A DNA stretch of 22,678 bases from Oscillospiraceae bacterium (GTDB lineage: Bacteria > Bacillota_A > Clostridia > Oscillospirales > Oscillospiraceae): the NCBI GenBank assembly GCA_017516785.1, contig JAFXAV010000025.1, forward strand, positions 1-22,678, in the 5' to 3' direction. Numbering within the stretch: the stretch's first letter is position 1; each line of letters opens with the position of its first letter. Shown one piece after another: positions 7,688 to 15,634 of the stretch. The notes beneath the pieces were generated by a model. The model was not told the DNA's origin. It saw nothing but the letters and a program-made list of their open reading frames with translations, and did no database searches. Made by a program: the position numbers and the translations under genes.

Positions 7688-9283
7688 ATGAAGGAATTTC
7701 TGAAATCAAAAAAGGGAATTGTGTGCATCGGTGCCGTTGCGCTGGCGCTGCTTCTGCTGGGTTCCGGCTTCGGTATTTATCAGGGCTGGCTCCATCAGCA
7801 GCCGAAATTTCATGACCTGACTGTCGAACTGGGCACGCAGAGCATCAGCATGCGGGACTTTATGACGAAGTACGCCCGCTCCGGCAAGGTGGCATTCGTC
7901 AGTGACCCCGCTGAAGTGGACTTAAACCGGGTGGGCGCCACTGAGCTGACCCTGAGTCACGGCGGCCGTGAAGAGACGGTCACGCTGACTGTGGTGGATA
8001 CCACTGCCCCCACCGCTGATTTTGTCCGTCAGAAGACTGTCGGCATCGGTGACTTCCCCTCTGCTGAGGAATTTGTCTCCAATGTTCAGGATGAAGCCGA
8101 GACCCAAGTCTACTTCGAAATCGAACCCTACATTCCCAGAGATTACAATGATATTACTGTCCTGGTTGTGGTGGAGGATGCAAACGGAAACCGCACCGGG
8201 GAAAAATGCACGGTCTCCTTCCGCTGGATTCCCGAAACCTGGTCTTTGGAGTATGGCGAGAAGCTGACTAAGGAACATCTGCTGGAAGACCCTGCACGGG
8301 ACGGAAGTCTTCTGAATCAGAAGGATCTGGATGCCATCAACAAGGCAGTTCCCGGCACATATGAGCTTTCCAGCACCCTGGCTGAAAAGACCATCACCTG
8401 CGCCGTAACCGTATCGGATACCACCGGTCCCCAGCTGGAGCTGAAGGATGTGCAGGTCCGCAAGGGCGGCACCACCACCATGGAAAAGTTCATCGTTTCC
8501 GCCCAGGATCTGTCCGGTGTTAAAGAAGTCCGGTTGCTCTCTGAGATGGACTTCACCGTCGAGGGTAAGCAGACCGTGGTGATTGAAGCAGAGGACAATC
8601 TGGGCAACGTTACGAAGAAGGAAGCCATCCTCTGGATCGCAACCGACTTCTATGCCCCCACCATCACCGGTGCCAACAAGGACATGACAGTGGAAAAGCA
8701 CAGCACTCCCGACTTTATGGAGGGTGTCACCGTCCGGGACAACCAGACCACCGACTGCCAGGTGGTTGTGGACACCAGCAAGCTGGACCTGTCCAAGGCC
8801 GGCACCTACTACATCACCTATACCGCAACGGATTCCTCCGGCAATACTGCCACCGTCAAGCGCAAGATCATTGTCAATCATAATGAAGAGGACACCCTGG
8901 CTCTGGTCAAGTCCATTGCTGATACCCTCAGCGATGATCCCGAGGAGCTGCGGGACTATGTCCGCAATAAGATCGCCTACAACACCAACTGGGGCGGCGA
9001 CGATCCCGTCTGGTACGGCTTCACCAAGAAGGTGGGCAACTGCTATGTCCATGCCCTGTGCCTGAAGGCCTTCTTCGACTATAAGGGCATCGAAAGTCAG
9101 CTGATCTGGGTCACTAACAAAACCCATTACTGGCTGATCGTGAAGATTGGCGACACCTGGCGCCACATCGACCCCACCCCCGGCACCCGTCACACCCGCT
9201 ACAGCCTGATGGATGATGAAATGCGTCTGGCAACACTCCAGGGCAGACACTGGGATACTTCCCTCTGGCCCGCCTGTGAATAA
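7688..9283 (+). CDS. Membrane-anchored Ig-repeat protein with C-terminal transglutaminase-like domain
   Basis: A 531 aa protein. A signal anchor (residues 8-32) is followed by several Ig-like/DUF5011 repeats, recognisable from DTTAPTADF, DTTGPQLEL, 'FYAPTITGANKDMTVE' and 'AGTYYITYTATDSSGNTA'. The C-terminal domain (about residues 400-531) is transglutaminase-like, with the papain-type triad Cys452 (VGNCYVHALC), His480 (NKTHYWLIV) and Asp495 (HIDPTPG). Extracellular domains of this type act as peptidases, cross-linkers or binding modules; the reaction here is unknown. ATG at 7688 is preferred to a TTG at 7682 because of a weak GTGG-type site, though the choice is uncertain. It is the first gene of an operon with MBOAT, SGNH-like and lipoprotein genes; the MBOAT start lies 6 bases after its stop. 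Confidence 0.82.
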   Translation: MKEFLKSKKGIVCIGAVALALLLLGSGFGIYQGWLHQQPKFHDLTVELGTQSISMRDFMTKYARSGKVAFVSDPAEVDLNRVGATELTLSHGGREETVTLTVVDTTAPTADFVRQKTVGIGDFPSAEEFVSNVQDEAETQVYFEIEPYIPRDYNDITVLVVVEDANGNRTGEKCTVSFRWIPETWSLEYGEKLTKEHLLEDPARDGSLLNQKDLDAINKAVPGTYELSSTLAEKTITCAVTVSDTTGPQLELKDVQVRKGGTTTMEKFIVSAQDLSGVKEVRLLSEMDFTVEGKQTVVIEAEDNLGNVTKKEAILWIATDFYAPTITGANKDMTVEKHSTPDFMEGVTVRDNQTTDCQVVVDTSKLDLSKAGTYYITYTATDSSGNTATVKRKIIVNHNEEDTLALVKSIADTLSDDPEELRDYVRNKIAYNTNWGGDDPVWYGFTKKVGNCYVHALCLKAFFDYKGIESQLIWVTNKTHYWLIVKIGDTWRHIDPTPGTRHTRYSLMDDEMRLATLQGRHWDTSLWPACE

Positions 9284-9289
9284 ACGTAT

Positions 9290-10552
9290 ATGATGATTAA
9301 TTTCCTGATTTTTCTGGCAGGCCTGGCCATCTATGCAGGCTACGGCATTCCCGGCCTTGCCTATCTGATGGCCGCAACGGCCATCAGCTACATCGCCGGT
9401 CTGCTGATTCCCAAGCACCGCTGGGTGATGCACGTCAGTGTCATCCTGAACGCCGCTATGCTGGTGGCGGTGAAGCTGCAGCCGGTGACCGGCATGGAGA
9501 TCCTGGCTCCCATGGGTGTCTCCTACTTTACCCTGCAGATTATTTCCTACCATGTGGATCTATATCGGGGTAAGTACGAGCCTGAGCGGAACGTACTGAA
9601 GTACGGCATGTATGTGACGTATCTTCCACACATCTTCCTGGGCCCCATCGAGCGGTACGACAGCTTTGTTCCCGCCTGCTTTGATAATCGGAAGATCACT
9701 TGGGACGGTATTTCCTCCGGCGCGGCAAGAGCCCTCTGGGGTTTATTCAAGAAGCTGGTTATTGCCTTCCGGGCGGGCGTGATTGTCTCCGCTATTTCTG
9801 CCGACCCCACCCAGTTCCGGGGCGCCTATGCCTTTGCCGCCATGCTGATGTACTCCGTGCAGCTCTATGCCGACTTCTCCGGCGGCATCGATATGGTGCT
9901 GGGCGTTTCCAGAATGCTAGGCATCCGCATGAGCGAGAATTTCAACGCCCCCTATTTTTCCGAGTCTTTCCAGGAGTTCTGGCGCCGCTGGCATATGACC
10001 CTGGGCAGCTGGCTGAGAGCGTATGTCTACATTCCTCTCGGCGGCAACCGGAAGGGCAAGGCAAGAAAGCTCTTCAATTCCATCGTGACCTTCCTGGTTT
10101 CCGGCCTGTGGCACGGCGTCCACTACCTGCTGTGGGGCCTGATCAACGGCGTTTTCGTGGCTTTCGGAGAGAAGCTCAAGACCCGCTTCAAGTTCTTAAA
10201 CCGCATCGTTACCTTCCTGATGGTGACGATCCTCTGGTCCTTCTTCGTCTGGCCCGAAACCGGCACAGCCCTTCGGATGATTGGATCCCTGTTCACCACC
10301 TTCAATTACGGCGCATTCTTCGCAGGTGTTGGGGAATTGGGCCTGAATCTGGGCGAGAGCATTGTGTTTGCAGCATCCGTCCTGGCCCTCTGGGGTTACG
10401 ATGTGTTCCGTGACCGGATCGAAAAGAAGTTCCATTCCCTCTGCTCCGCCGGACGGCTGGCGGTCATCGGCGCTTTGGGCCTTGTGATCCTGGTCTTCGG
10501 TATGTACGGCATCGGCTTCAATGCCGAAGAGTTCATTTACAGCAGATTCTGA
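9290..10552 (+). CDS. MBOAT family membrane O-acyltransferase (AlgI/DltB type)
   Basis: A 420 aa polytopic membrane protein. Family features are PMGVSYFTLQIISYHVDLYRG, the FLGPIERY segment, 'EFWRRWHMTLGSWLRAYVYI' (His235) and SGLWHGVHYLLWG with the catalytic-position His275. MBOAT proteins of this type move an acyl group from a cytoplasmic donor across the membrane to an extracellular polysaccharide with help from an SGNH partner; that partner is probably the next gene. No dltA or dltC gene is in the window, so O-acetylation is likelier than D-alanylation (inference). Compared with typical relatives it seems to lack the first few dozen residues, starting close to the usual second helix. No clear ribosome binding site precedes the ATG, 6 bases after the preceding stop, which suggests translational coupling. 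Confidence 0.9.
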   Translation: MMINFLIFLAGLAIYAGYGIPGLAYLMAATAISYIAGLLIPKHRWVMHVSVILNAAMLVAVKLQPVTGMEILAPMGVSYFTLQIISYHVDLYRGKYEPERNVLKYGMYVTYLPHIFLGPIERYDSFVPACFDNRKITWDGISSGAARALWGLFKKLVIAFRAGVIVSAISADPTQFRGAYAFAAMLMYSVQLYADFSGGIDMVLGVSRMLGIRMSENFNAPYFSESFQEFWRRWHMTLGSWLRAYVYIPLGGNRKGKARKLFNSIVTFLVSGLWHGVHYLLWGLINGVFVAFGEKLKTRFKFLNRIVTFLMVTILWSFFVWPETGTALRMIGSLFTTFNYGAFFAGVGELGLNLGESIVFAASVLALWGYDVFRDRIEKKFHSLCSAGRLAVIGALGLVILVFGMYGIGFNAEEFIYSRF

Positions 10553-10562
10553 GGAGGCGGCT

Positions 10563-11570
10563 ATGAAAAAACAGACTCTTAAGAATGTGCTTTCCGTAGC
10601 AGCGGTGGTTCTGGCCTTTTTGCTGTTGCTGACCTTCCTGACGCTGCTGCTGCAGCCAAAATACATGACCGACCTGGTGGAGGGCAGCATGCTCAGCCAG
10701 TACTACCGGGAAGCCGGCGGTCATGATGTGGTCTTCGTGGGCGACTGCGAGGTTTACGCAAACTTTACTCCCCTGGAGATGTACCGCACCCGGGGCATCA
10801 CCGCCTACGTCCGGGGATCTTCCCAGCAGCTGATCTGGCAGTCCTACTACGTGCTGAAGGAAACCTTCGAGTACGAAACGCCTAAGGCTGTGGTGTTCAA
10901 TGTCAACTCCATGCGCTACTGCGAGCCTGTCAGCGAGGCCTACAACCGCCTGACCATCGACCAGATGCGCTGGTCCGATGAAAAGGTGGGCATCATCAAG
11001 GCCTCTATGATGGAAGAAGAGGATTTCTGGTCCTATGTGTTCCCCATCCTGCGCTACCATTCCCGGTTTGATGAGCTGACTGCTGAGGACATTGAATATC
11101 TCTTTAAAGAAAAGGACACCACCTGGAATGGCCATCTGGTGAACGAAGAGGTGAACCCTCTGGGAACCCTTCCCTCCAAGCGGAAGCTCAGCAGCTACGA
11201 ATTCGGCGAAATCTGCTGGGATTACTTAGAGAAGATGCGGCTGCTCTGTGAGGAAAACGGCACCGAACTGATCCTCATCAAGGCTCCCAGCGTCTATCCC
11301 TACTGGTATGACGAGTATGACGCACAAATCCAGGAATACGCCGATGTCAACGGCCTGAAATTCTACAATTTCCTGGATTATGTGGAAGAAATCGGCATTG
11401 ACTACAATACCGACACCTACGATGGTGGCCTGCACATGAATCTGGCGGGCACCACCAAGCTGTCCCACTTCTTCGCTGACATTCTGGCGGAGGAACACGG
11501 CATGGAAGATCACAGGGGCGATGCTGCATACGATGAAAAACTCAAGCTTTATGACGAAGCTTATCAATGA
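10563..11570 (+). CDS. SGNH/GDSL-like (DltD/AlgX-type) MBOAT partner with Cys at the nucleophile position
   Basis: A 335 aa protein with one N-terminal membrane anchor (residues 9-31) and an extracellular SGNH-like domain. Block I reads VVFVGDCEVYANF, with Cys62 where SGNH hydrolases have Ser. A late block reads DGGLHMNLAGTTKLS, giving His291 and Asp287 as candidates for the rest of the triad. Such proteins are encoded next to MBOAT genes and complete acyl transfer to a glycan outside the cell. The start at 10563 is chosen because GAGGAGG lies 5 bases upstream; a longer frame from 10521 would overlap the MBOAT gene. It follows that gene by 10 bases. I recall GDCEVY in related clostridial proteins, so the Cys may be a family trait rather than a defect. 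Confidence 0.8.
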   Translation: MKKQTLKNVLSVAAVVLAFLLLLTFLTLLLQPKYMTDLVEGSMLSQYYREAGGHDVVFVGDCEVYANFTPLEMYRTRGITAYVRGSSQQLIWQSYYVLKETFEYETPKAVVFNVNSMRYCEPVSEAYNRLTIDQMRWSDEKVGIIKASMMEEEDFWSYVFPILRYHSRFDELTAEDIEYLFKEKDTTWNGHLVNEEVNPLGTLPSKRKLSSYEFGEICWDYLEKMRLLCEENGTELILIKAPSVYPYWYDEYDAQIQEYADVNGLKFYNFLDYVEEIGIDYNTDTYDGGLHMNLAGTTKLSHFFADILAEEHGMEDHRGDAAYDEKLKLYDEAYQ

Positions 11571-11587
11571 AATAAGGAGAAAGAGAT

Positions 11588-12151
11588 ATGAAGAAACTGA
11601 TTGCAATGCTGCTGGCCCTGGTGCTGGTTCTGAGCCTGGCTGCCTGCGGCGCTGAAGAAAACTCCAATGAAGATCTGGTCATCACCCGCGCTCCCGAAGC
11701 CGAGGCTACCGATGCTCCCGAAGCTGAGGGGATTGAGGAAGCACCTGCTGTGGAAGAGGGTATGTACACCCTGACCGTGGACGGCGTGGAGCTGATCCCC
11801 GGCGCTGCCTTTGATCCCGCTGTTCTGGGCGAGGCTGCTTCCGTCTACGAAGTCCCCAGCTGCGCCATCGAGGGCACCGACAATGTCTACAACTACGAGA
11901 CCTTCGAAATCACCGCCTATGATGACGGCACCGGCGAAGTCATCTACTCCATCTACTTCTTGGATCCCAGCCTGACTACCACCGAGGGCCTGGCCCTGGG
12001 CGATGACGAGGCAAAGGTCGCCGAGCTCTACGGCGAAAACTACGAAGTGGATGGCACCGCTTACGTCTACACCAAGACCGGAAGCCAGCTGTTCATCATC
12101 GTGGAGAACGGCTCCGTTGTCAGCATCGAGTACCGCATGGTTGTTGCTTAA
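11588..12151 (+). CDS. Small predicted lipoprotein of unknown function
   Basis: A 187 aa protein with a classical lipoprotein signal: a hydrophobic core and the lipobox LAAC with the lipidated Cys20. Residues 24-60 are rich in Glu, Ala and Pro, like a flexible linker from the membrane. The remainder is a compact domain with alternating strands (MYTLTVDGVELIPG, 'NVYNYETFEITAYDDGTG', 'QLFIIVENGSVVSIEYRM'). I do not recognise the family. AAGGAG lies 8 bases before ATG and the gap to the SGNH-like gene is 17 bases, so it is the last gene of the acyltransferase operon. A substrate-binding or accessory role in glycan modification is a guess from context only. Confidence 0.75.
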   Translation: MKKLIAMLLALVLVLSLAACGAEENSNEDLVITRAPEAEATDAPEAEGIEEAPAVEEGMYTLTVDGVELIPGAAFDPAVLGEAASVYEVPSCAIEGTDNVYNYETFEITAYDDGTGEVIYSIYFLDPSLTTTEGLALGDDEAKVAELYGENYEVDGTAYVYTKTGSQLFIIVENGSVVSIEYRMVVA

Positions 12152-12243
12152 TTGAGAATGTAAAAGTTTAAGCCCAGCTGCAAACTGATATGTACCGTTG
12201 GTACAATGGTTGTTCCTGCACAGTATTGCGGTTTGTTGTACCG

Positions 12244-12286
12244 AGGGATTGCCACGCCAGTGTGCGCACTGGCTCGCAATGACATG
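12244..12286. repeat. Palindromic intergenic repeat
   Basis: The core GCCAGTG (12256-12262), TGCG, CACTGGC (12267-12273) is a 7-bp hairpin. It is extended by ATTGC (12248-12252) pairing with GCAAT (12276-12280). I recall similar sequences as a dispersed repeat in gut Oscillospiraceae. It lies in the 247-base interval after the lipoprotein gene; a further small hairpin TGTACC/GGTACA is at 12190-12204. No gene is visible in this interval. Confidence 0.6.
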
Positions 12287-12355
12287 GATATCTGATACTC
12301 TGCTGTACACATCCGCCAAATCGGTAAACTGCAAGAATAATAAGAATAAAGGAAT

Positions 12356-12382
12356 GCCCCCGGTTAAACCGGGGGCTTTTTT
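12356..12382 (+). terminator. Rho-independent terminator of the acyltransferase operon
   Basis: GCCCCCGGTT (12356-12365) pairs with AACCGGGGGC (12367-12376), followed by six T (12377-12382). It is about 205 bases after the lipoprotein stop. On the opposite strand the hairpin ends only 23 bases past the stop of the binding-protein gene but lacks a clean U-run there, so it may serve both operons with different strength. Confidence 0.85.
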
Positions 12383-12398
12383 CGATTTAGTCAGAGAA

Positions 12399-13592
12399 TC
12401 AGTTCAGAACGGGAGTCCATGCCAGCTCCATGATGGCATCGACGTCGTCCATGTTGGTGATCAGGCCCAGGCGAACATAGCGGCCAACAATATCCTTCAT
12501 GGAGGTTTCAGTAAAGTCCTGAGCCAGGCCGAACTGCAGGGAGTTGTTGATCATGACGTTCATGTCGAAGTCGCCGCCGTTCCAGCCGCGGTCCAGCAGC
12601 AGCTGAGTGGCTTCTTCGGTGTTCTCACGCATCCATGCGTGTGCCTTCTGGACAGCCTGAACGATCTTCTTTGCGTGGATGGGGTTCTCCTGAACGAAGG
12701 TGCGGTTCATAGCGATAACGCAGCAGGGATCGTCCTGGAAATCAGAGTCCAGAATGGAACGGACAGCGCGCAGCTTGCCATCCTTAACCATGGCGTATGC
12801 GAAGGTATCGGACAGCAGAGCGGCGGAGATTTCTCCGCGCTCCATGGCAGCGACACAGGCATCGGAGGAGACCTGGGTCAGGGTGACGTCGGTCTGGGGG
12901 TTGATGCCGTCAGCATCCAGCAGCAGGCAGGTGATGTTGTAGTCAGATGCGCCGATGCCGTTGGGAACAGAGATCTGAGTGCCCTTCAGGTCAGCAGTGG
13001 TCTTGTACTCGGAATCAGCCAGGACGTACAGGGTCTTGCAGCCGATGTGAGCGCCGCCGACGAAGGTCAGGTCAACGCCGTTGGTGATGGGAACCAGCAT
13101 GGTGGCGATGTGGCCGACAGCCACAGTAGCCTGCTGGGTGCCCAGAGCTTCAGTGTAGGAAGTGCCCTTGAAGCCTTCGCCGGTCAGACCGGCTTCAGTG
13201 TAGAAGCCCAGGTCGTCAGCCACGGTGGGGCCGGAGGTGCAGCCGTCGGACATGTAGAACTTGACGGGCTGGCCGTAAGCAGGCTCAGCTTCCATAGCAG
13301 CCTTTTCCTCGGCGGTGGGGGTCAGATCAAAGTTAGCCATATCGATGGCACGGCCTTCGATATCCAGGGGGGTGAACAGAGCTTCCCAGTTGCCGGAGTC
13401 AAAAGCCTCGACGCAGTCCATGTGGACATCAGAAACGTTGACTTCGACCTCAACGCCGTCCTGGCCCATTTCGATCTGACCGTCGTTGTTCAGGTCGCCT
13501 TCCAGCTGACCCTCGGGGTCGGGGGTGCAGGCTGCCAGGGACAGAATCATGACCAGAGCCAGAACCAGTGCAAGAATCTTCTTTGCATTCAT
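12399..13592 (-). CDS. ABC transporter substrate-binding lipoprotein (NrtA/SsuA/TauA-like)
   Basis: A 397 aa extracellular solute-binding protein. The signal peptide ends in the lipobox SLAAC with lipidated Cys22. The mature part has features of the NMT1/nitrate-sulfonate-taurine binding group: 'LKGTQISVPNGIGASDYN', 'RGEISAALLSDTFAYAMVKDG' and 'VIAMNRTFVQENP'. The C-terminal region (VQKAHAWMRENTEEAT) matches the usual late helix of such proteins. Just after the lipid anchor lies GDLNNDGQIE (residues 32-41), which resembles a calcium-binding EF-hand/dockerin loop. The gene is last in its operon, 61 bases after the ATPase gene, with GAGG before ATG. The ligand cannot be read from sequence; the promoter match to the yedF operon hints at a sulfur or selenium compound. 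Confidence 0.87.
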   Translation of the reverse strand: MNAKKILALVLALVMILSLAACTPDPEGQLEGDLNNDGQIEMGQDGVEVEVNVSDVHMDCVEAFDSGNWEALFTPLDIEGRAIDMANFDLTPTAEEKAAMEAEPAYGQPVKFYMSDGCTSGPTVADDLGFYTEAGLTGEGFKGTSYTEALGTQQATVAVGHIATMLVPITNGVDLTFVGGAHIGCKTLYVLADSEYKTTADLKGTQISVPNGIGASDYNITCLLLDADGINPQTDVTLTQVSSDACVAAMERGEISAALLSDTFAYAMVKDGKLRAVRSILDSDFQDDPCCVIAMNRTFVQENPIHAKKIVQAVQKAHAWMRENTEEATQLLLDRGWNGGDFDMNVMINNSLQFGLAQDFTETSMKDIVGRYVRLGLITNMDDVDAIMELAWTPVLN

Positions 13593-13653
13593 TGTTGTTT
13601 TCCTCTTTTCGGATAGATTTATTCAGATGCTTTCTGCATTTGAAATACGGAAA

Positions 13654-14430
13654 TTACTCGGCTTTCTTACCGCCGAAGTGCAGCTTGTTCAGAATATCGT
13701 TACGGTATGCAACGAAAGCTGCGGAGGAACGATCCCGGGGGAAGTCCTCTTCAATCTTGATGTCGGCCACGATCCGGCCGGGATTTGCGTCCATGACCAG
13801 AACGCGGGTGCCCATGTAGATGGCCTCGTCCACATCGTGGGTGACCATGACGGCCAGCTGCTTGCGCTTGCGCCAGATCTTCAGGATCTCATCCTGCATG
13901 TTCATGCGGGTGAAGGCATCCAGTGCGCCCAGGGGCTCGTCCAGCAGCAGGATGTCGGGCTCATTGATCAGGGAGCGGACCAGAGCCACGCGCTGGGCCA
14001 TACCGCCGGAGAGCTGTGCGGGATAGTCGTCCCGGAAATTCTCCAGGCCGATGATCTTGATCATCTCTTCCACACGGTTCTCGTTTCCTGCCAGCTTGCC
14101 CTGCATCTTCAGGGAGAAGGCGATGTTCTTCTCAACGGTCAGCCAGGGGAACAGGGTGGGTTTCTGGAACACCATGCCGCGGTCGGGGGCGGGGCCTTCC
14201 ACTTCCTTGCCGTCAACGGTGACGGAACCGGTGGTGGGCTGAATCAGACCAGCCACCAGGCGCAGGATGGTGGATTTGCCGCAGCCGGAGGGACCGACCA
14301 GGCTGATGAACTCGCCGCTTTCCATGGTGGTGGAAACGCTCTGCAAAGCATGGGTGACTTCGTCGTTTTCAACTTTTGCGAAGCTCTTGGAGACATTCTC
14401 CAGCTTCAGAGTAACCTTTTTCTCTTCCAT
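13654..14430 (-). CDS. ABC transporter ATP-binding protein (SsuB/TauB/NrtD-like)
   Basis: A 258 aa cytoplasmic ATPase. Walker A is GPSGCGKST (Lys52), the signature is LSGGMAQR, Walker B is ILLLDEPLGALD and the switch is VTHDVDEA. Length and motifs match the nitrate/sulfonate/taurine importer group. Its ATG overlaps the permease stop by one base (TAATG), so the two are translationally coupled. Ligand class is undetermined from this subunit. Confidence 0.92.
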   Translation of the reverse strand: MEEKKVTLKLENVSKSFAKVENDEVTHALQSVSTTMESGEFISLVGPSGCGKSTILRLVAGLIQPTTGSVTVDGKEVEGPAPDRGMVFQKPTLFPWLTVEKNIAFSLKMQGKLAGNENRVEEMIKIIGLENFRDDYPAQLSGGMAQRVALVRSLINEPDILLLDEPLGALDAFTRMNMQDEILKIWRKRKQLAVMVTHDVDEAIYMGTRVLVMDANPGRIVADIKIEEDFPRDRSSAAFVAYRNDILNKLHFGGKKAE

Positions 14431-15479
14431 TATTTCTCAGCTCCATTCTGCCAGCGCAGCACATGCCGCTTGATGGCTTCCAGTACCTTGGTGACAACGG
14501 TGAAGATGATGCAGATGACAAACAGGGCAGCAAACATCTTGTCGTAGCTGGCCCAGGACTTGGACCAGTTCATATACCAGCCGAGGCCGGACTTGACGCC
14601 CAGCATTTCCGCGATCATGATGGCGACGCAGGAAGAACTCATGGCCTGGGTGCAGCCGGAGAGGATGGAAGGCATGGCGTGGGGGATGGCTACCTGGAAA
14701 ACCAGCTGGCGGCTGGTGGCACCCAGGGTACGGGCGGCTTCAAAATAATCCTTGTCCACGTTGGCGATGCCATTCATGGAAGCCACGGTAACGGCAAACC
14801 AGGAACCCAGGGCGATGATGAACACAGCGCCGCCGAAGAGGGATTGGGCGACAACCATCATGATGGGGATCCAGGTGGAGGTGGGGATGGGGCCCAGGAA
14901 CTTGATGATGGGATCAATCCAGTAGCGGCACTTCTTGGAGTAGCCGCAGGTGATGCCGGTGACGAGACCCAGGGCAACGCCACTGAAGTAGCCGAGGAAC
15001 AGCAGCCACAGTGTATGGACGGTGCATTCGAAGAGCATCTTGTAGTCTCTGATGGCTGCATTCATGATGAAATTCATGCAGGGCACGAAGGGCTGGGTCA
15101 GAATGCCGGTCTTGATGGTCAGATAGTCATAAAAAGCCAGGAGCAGGAACAGCGCGGAGAACAGGGGCGCGCGGTAGCGCAGCTTTTCGTAGACGGACTT
15201 GTCGCCCTTGATGCGCTTGTAAGCAGAGTACCAGCCATAGACATTGTAGGCGATGACCAGACCAATTAGCACCCACAGGTAGGTGTTGGGGTTCAGATTC
15301 ATGCTCTTGTCCGGAATCAGCTTGTATTCCAGGATGGCGATGATGCCGCAGGCCAGGGGCAGGATCATGATGATCAGCTCAAAAAACCGCTGCAGCGGGG
15401 TCATTTCTTTGGTTTCCAGCTCTTTCAGCTGCTGTCGGGTCAGCTTGCCGGGGGCATTGATTTGTTCAGTCTTGTTCAC
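14430..15479 (-). CDS. ABC transporter permease with extra N-terminal membrane segments
   Basis: A 349 aa inner-membrane permease. The C-terminal two thirds is a standard binding-protein-dependent permease domain with the EAA loop 'FEAARTLGATSRQLVFQVAI' that contacts the ATPase. SsuC/TauC-type permeases are usually about 250-280 aa; here an added N-terminal region has a charged stretch followed by about three hydrophobic segments (near residues 32-55, 66-85 and 102-118). Translation appears to start at GTG (15479); the ribosome binding site is poor, with GAAGGGAG 12 bases upstream in a small hairpin, so a later Met26 is possible. It is the first gene of the operon permease-ATPase-binding protein, from the promoter at 15521-15549. 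Confidence 0.88.
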   Translation of the reverse strand: MNKTEQINAPGKLTRQQLKELETKEMTPLQRFFELIIMILPLACGIIAILEYKLIPDKSMNLNPNTYLWVLIGLVIAYNVYGWYSAYKRIKGDKSVYEKLRYRAPLFSALFLLLAFYDYLTIKTGILTQPFVPCMNFIMNAAIRDYKMLFECTVHTLWLLFLGYFSGVALGLVTGITCGYSKKCRYWIDPIIKFLGPIPTSTWIPIMMVVAQSLFGGAVFIIALGSWFAVTVASMNGIANVDKDYFEAARTLGATSRQLVFQVAIPHAMPSILSGCTQAMSSSCVAIMIAEMLGVKSGLGWYMNWSKSWASYDKMFAALFVICIIFTVVTKVLEAIKRHVLRWQNGAEK

Positions 15480-15520
15480 GGGAAGGATGCACTCCCTTCT
15501 ATATATTTATCAATATCGCC

Positions 15521-15549
15521 AGTATATCACAGGCGGTTTTAAAAGAGAA
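15521..15549 (-). promoter_or_regulatory. Promoter of the ABC importer operon
   Basis: Reading leftward, TTCTCT (15549-15544) and TATACT (15526-15521) are 17 bases apart. The -10 is good and the -35 weak, which would fit an activated promoter. The bases from 15521 to 15582 align without gaps with the yedF promoter region. An AATCAA-A-TTGATT palindrome at 15566-15578 lies upstream of the -35. Confidence 0.55.
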
Positions 15550-15597
15550 ATAGGAATTATCAATGAATCAAATTGATTTATTTTAAATATGAATAAT

Positions 15598-15623
15598 CCC
15601 CCATTCCGGTACCGGAACGGGGG
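15598..15623 (-). terminator. Probable terminator after the cysteine desulfurase-like gene
   Basis: CCCCC-A-TTCCGG (15598-15609) and CCGGAA-C-GGGGG (15612-15623) form an 11-bp stem with one mismatch, 11 bases beyond the stop codon at 15635. On the leftward strand it is followed by ATTATTCATATTT, a broken U-run, so termination may be partial and some read-through into the ABC operon is possible. Confidence 0.6.
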
Positions 15624-15634
15624 AAAAGATGCAT

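Noticed and set aside
7922..9553. A 543-codon leftward open frame opposite the Ig-transglutaminase gene
   Set aside because: It is rich in Gly, His, Gln and Val without domains, lacks a ribosome binding site, and mirrors a gene with clear motifs on the other strand.
9290..11570. A dlt (D-alanylation) operon
   Set aside because: The MBOAT and SGNH-like genes resemble DltB and DltD only at the superfamily level; no dltA or dltC is present.
12198..13616. A 472-codon rightward open frame opposite the binding-protein gene
   Set aside because: It runs through the palindromic repeat and terminator and has no recognisable domain; the leftward lipoprotein is convincing.
15480..15634. A riboswitch upstream of the ABC importer
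   Set aside because: The leader after the predicted start is short and contains no structure that I recognise as a riboswitch; only a small hairpin near the GTG start is visible.
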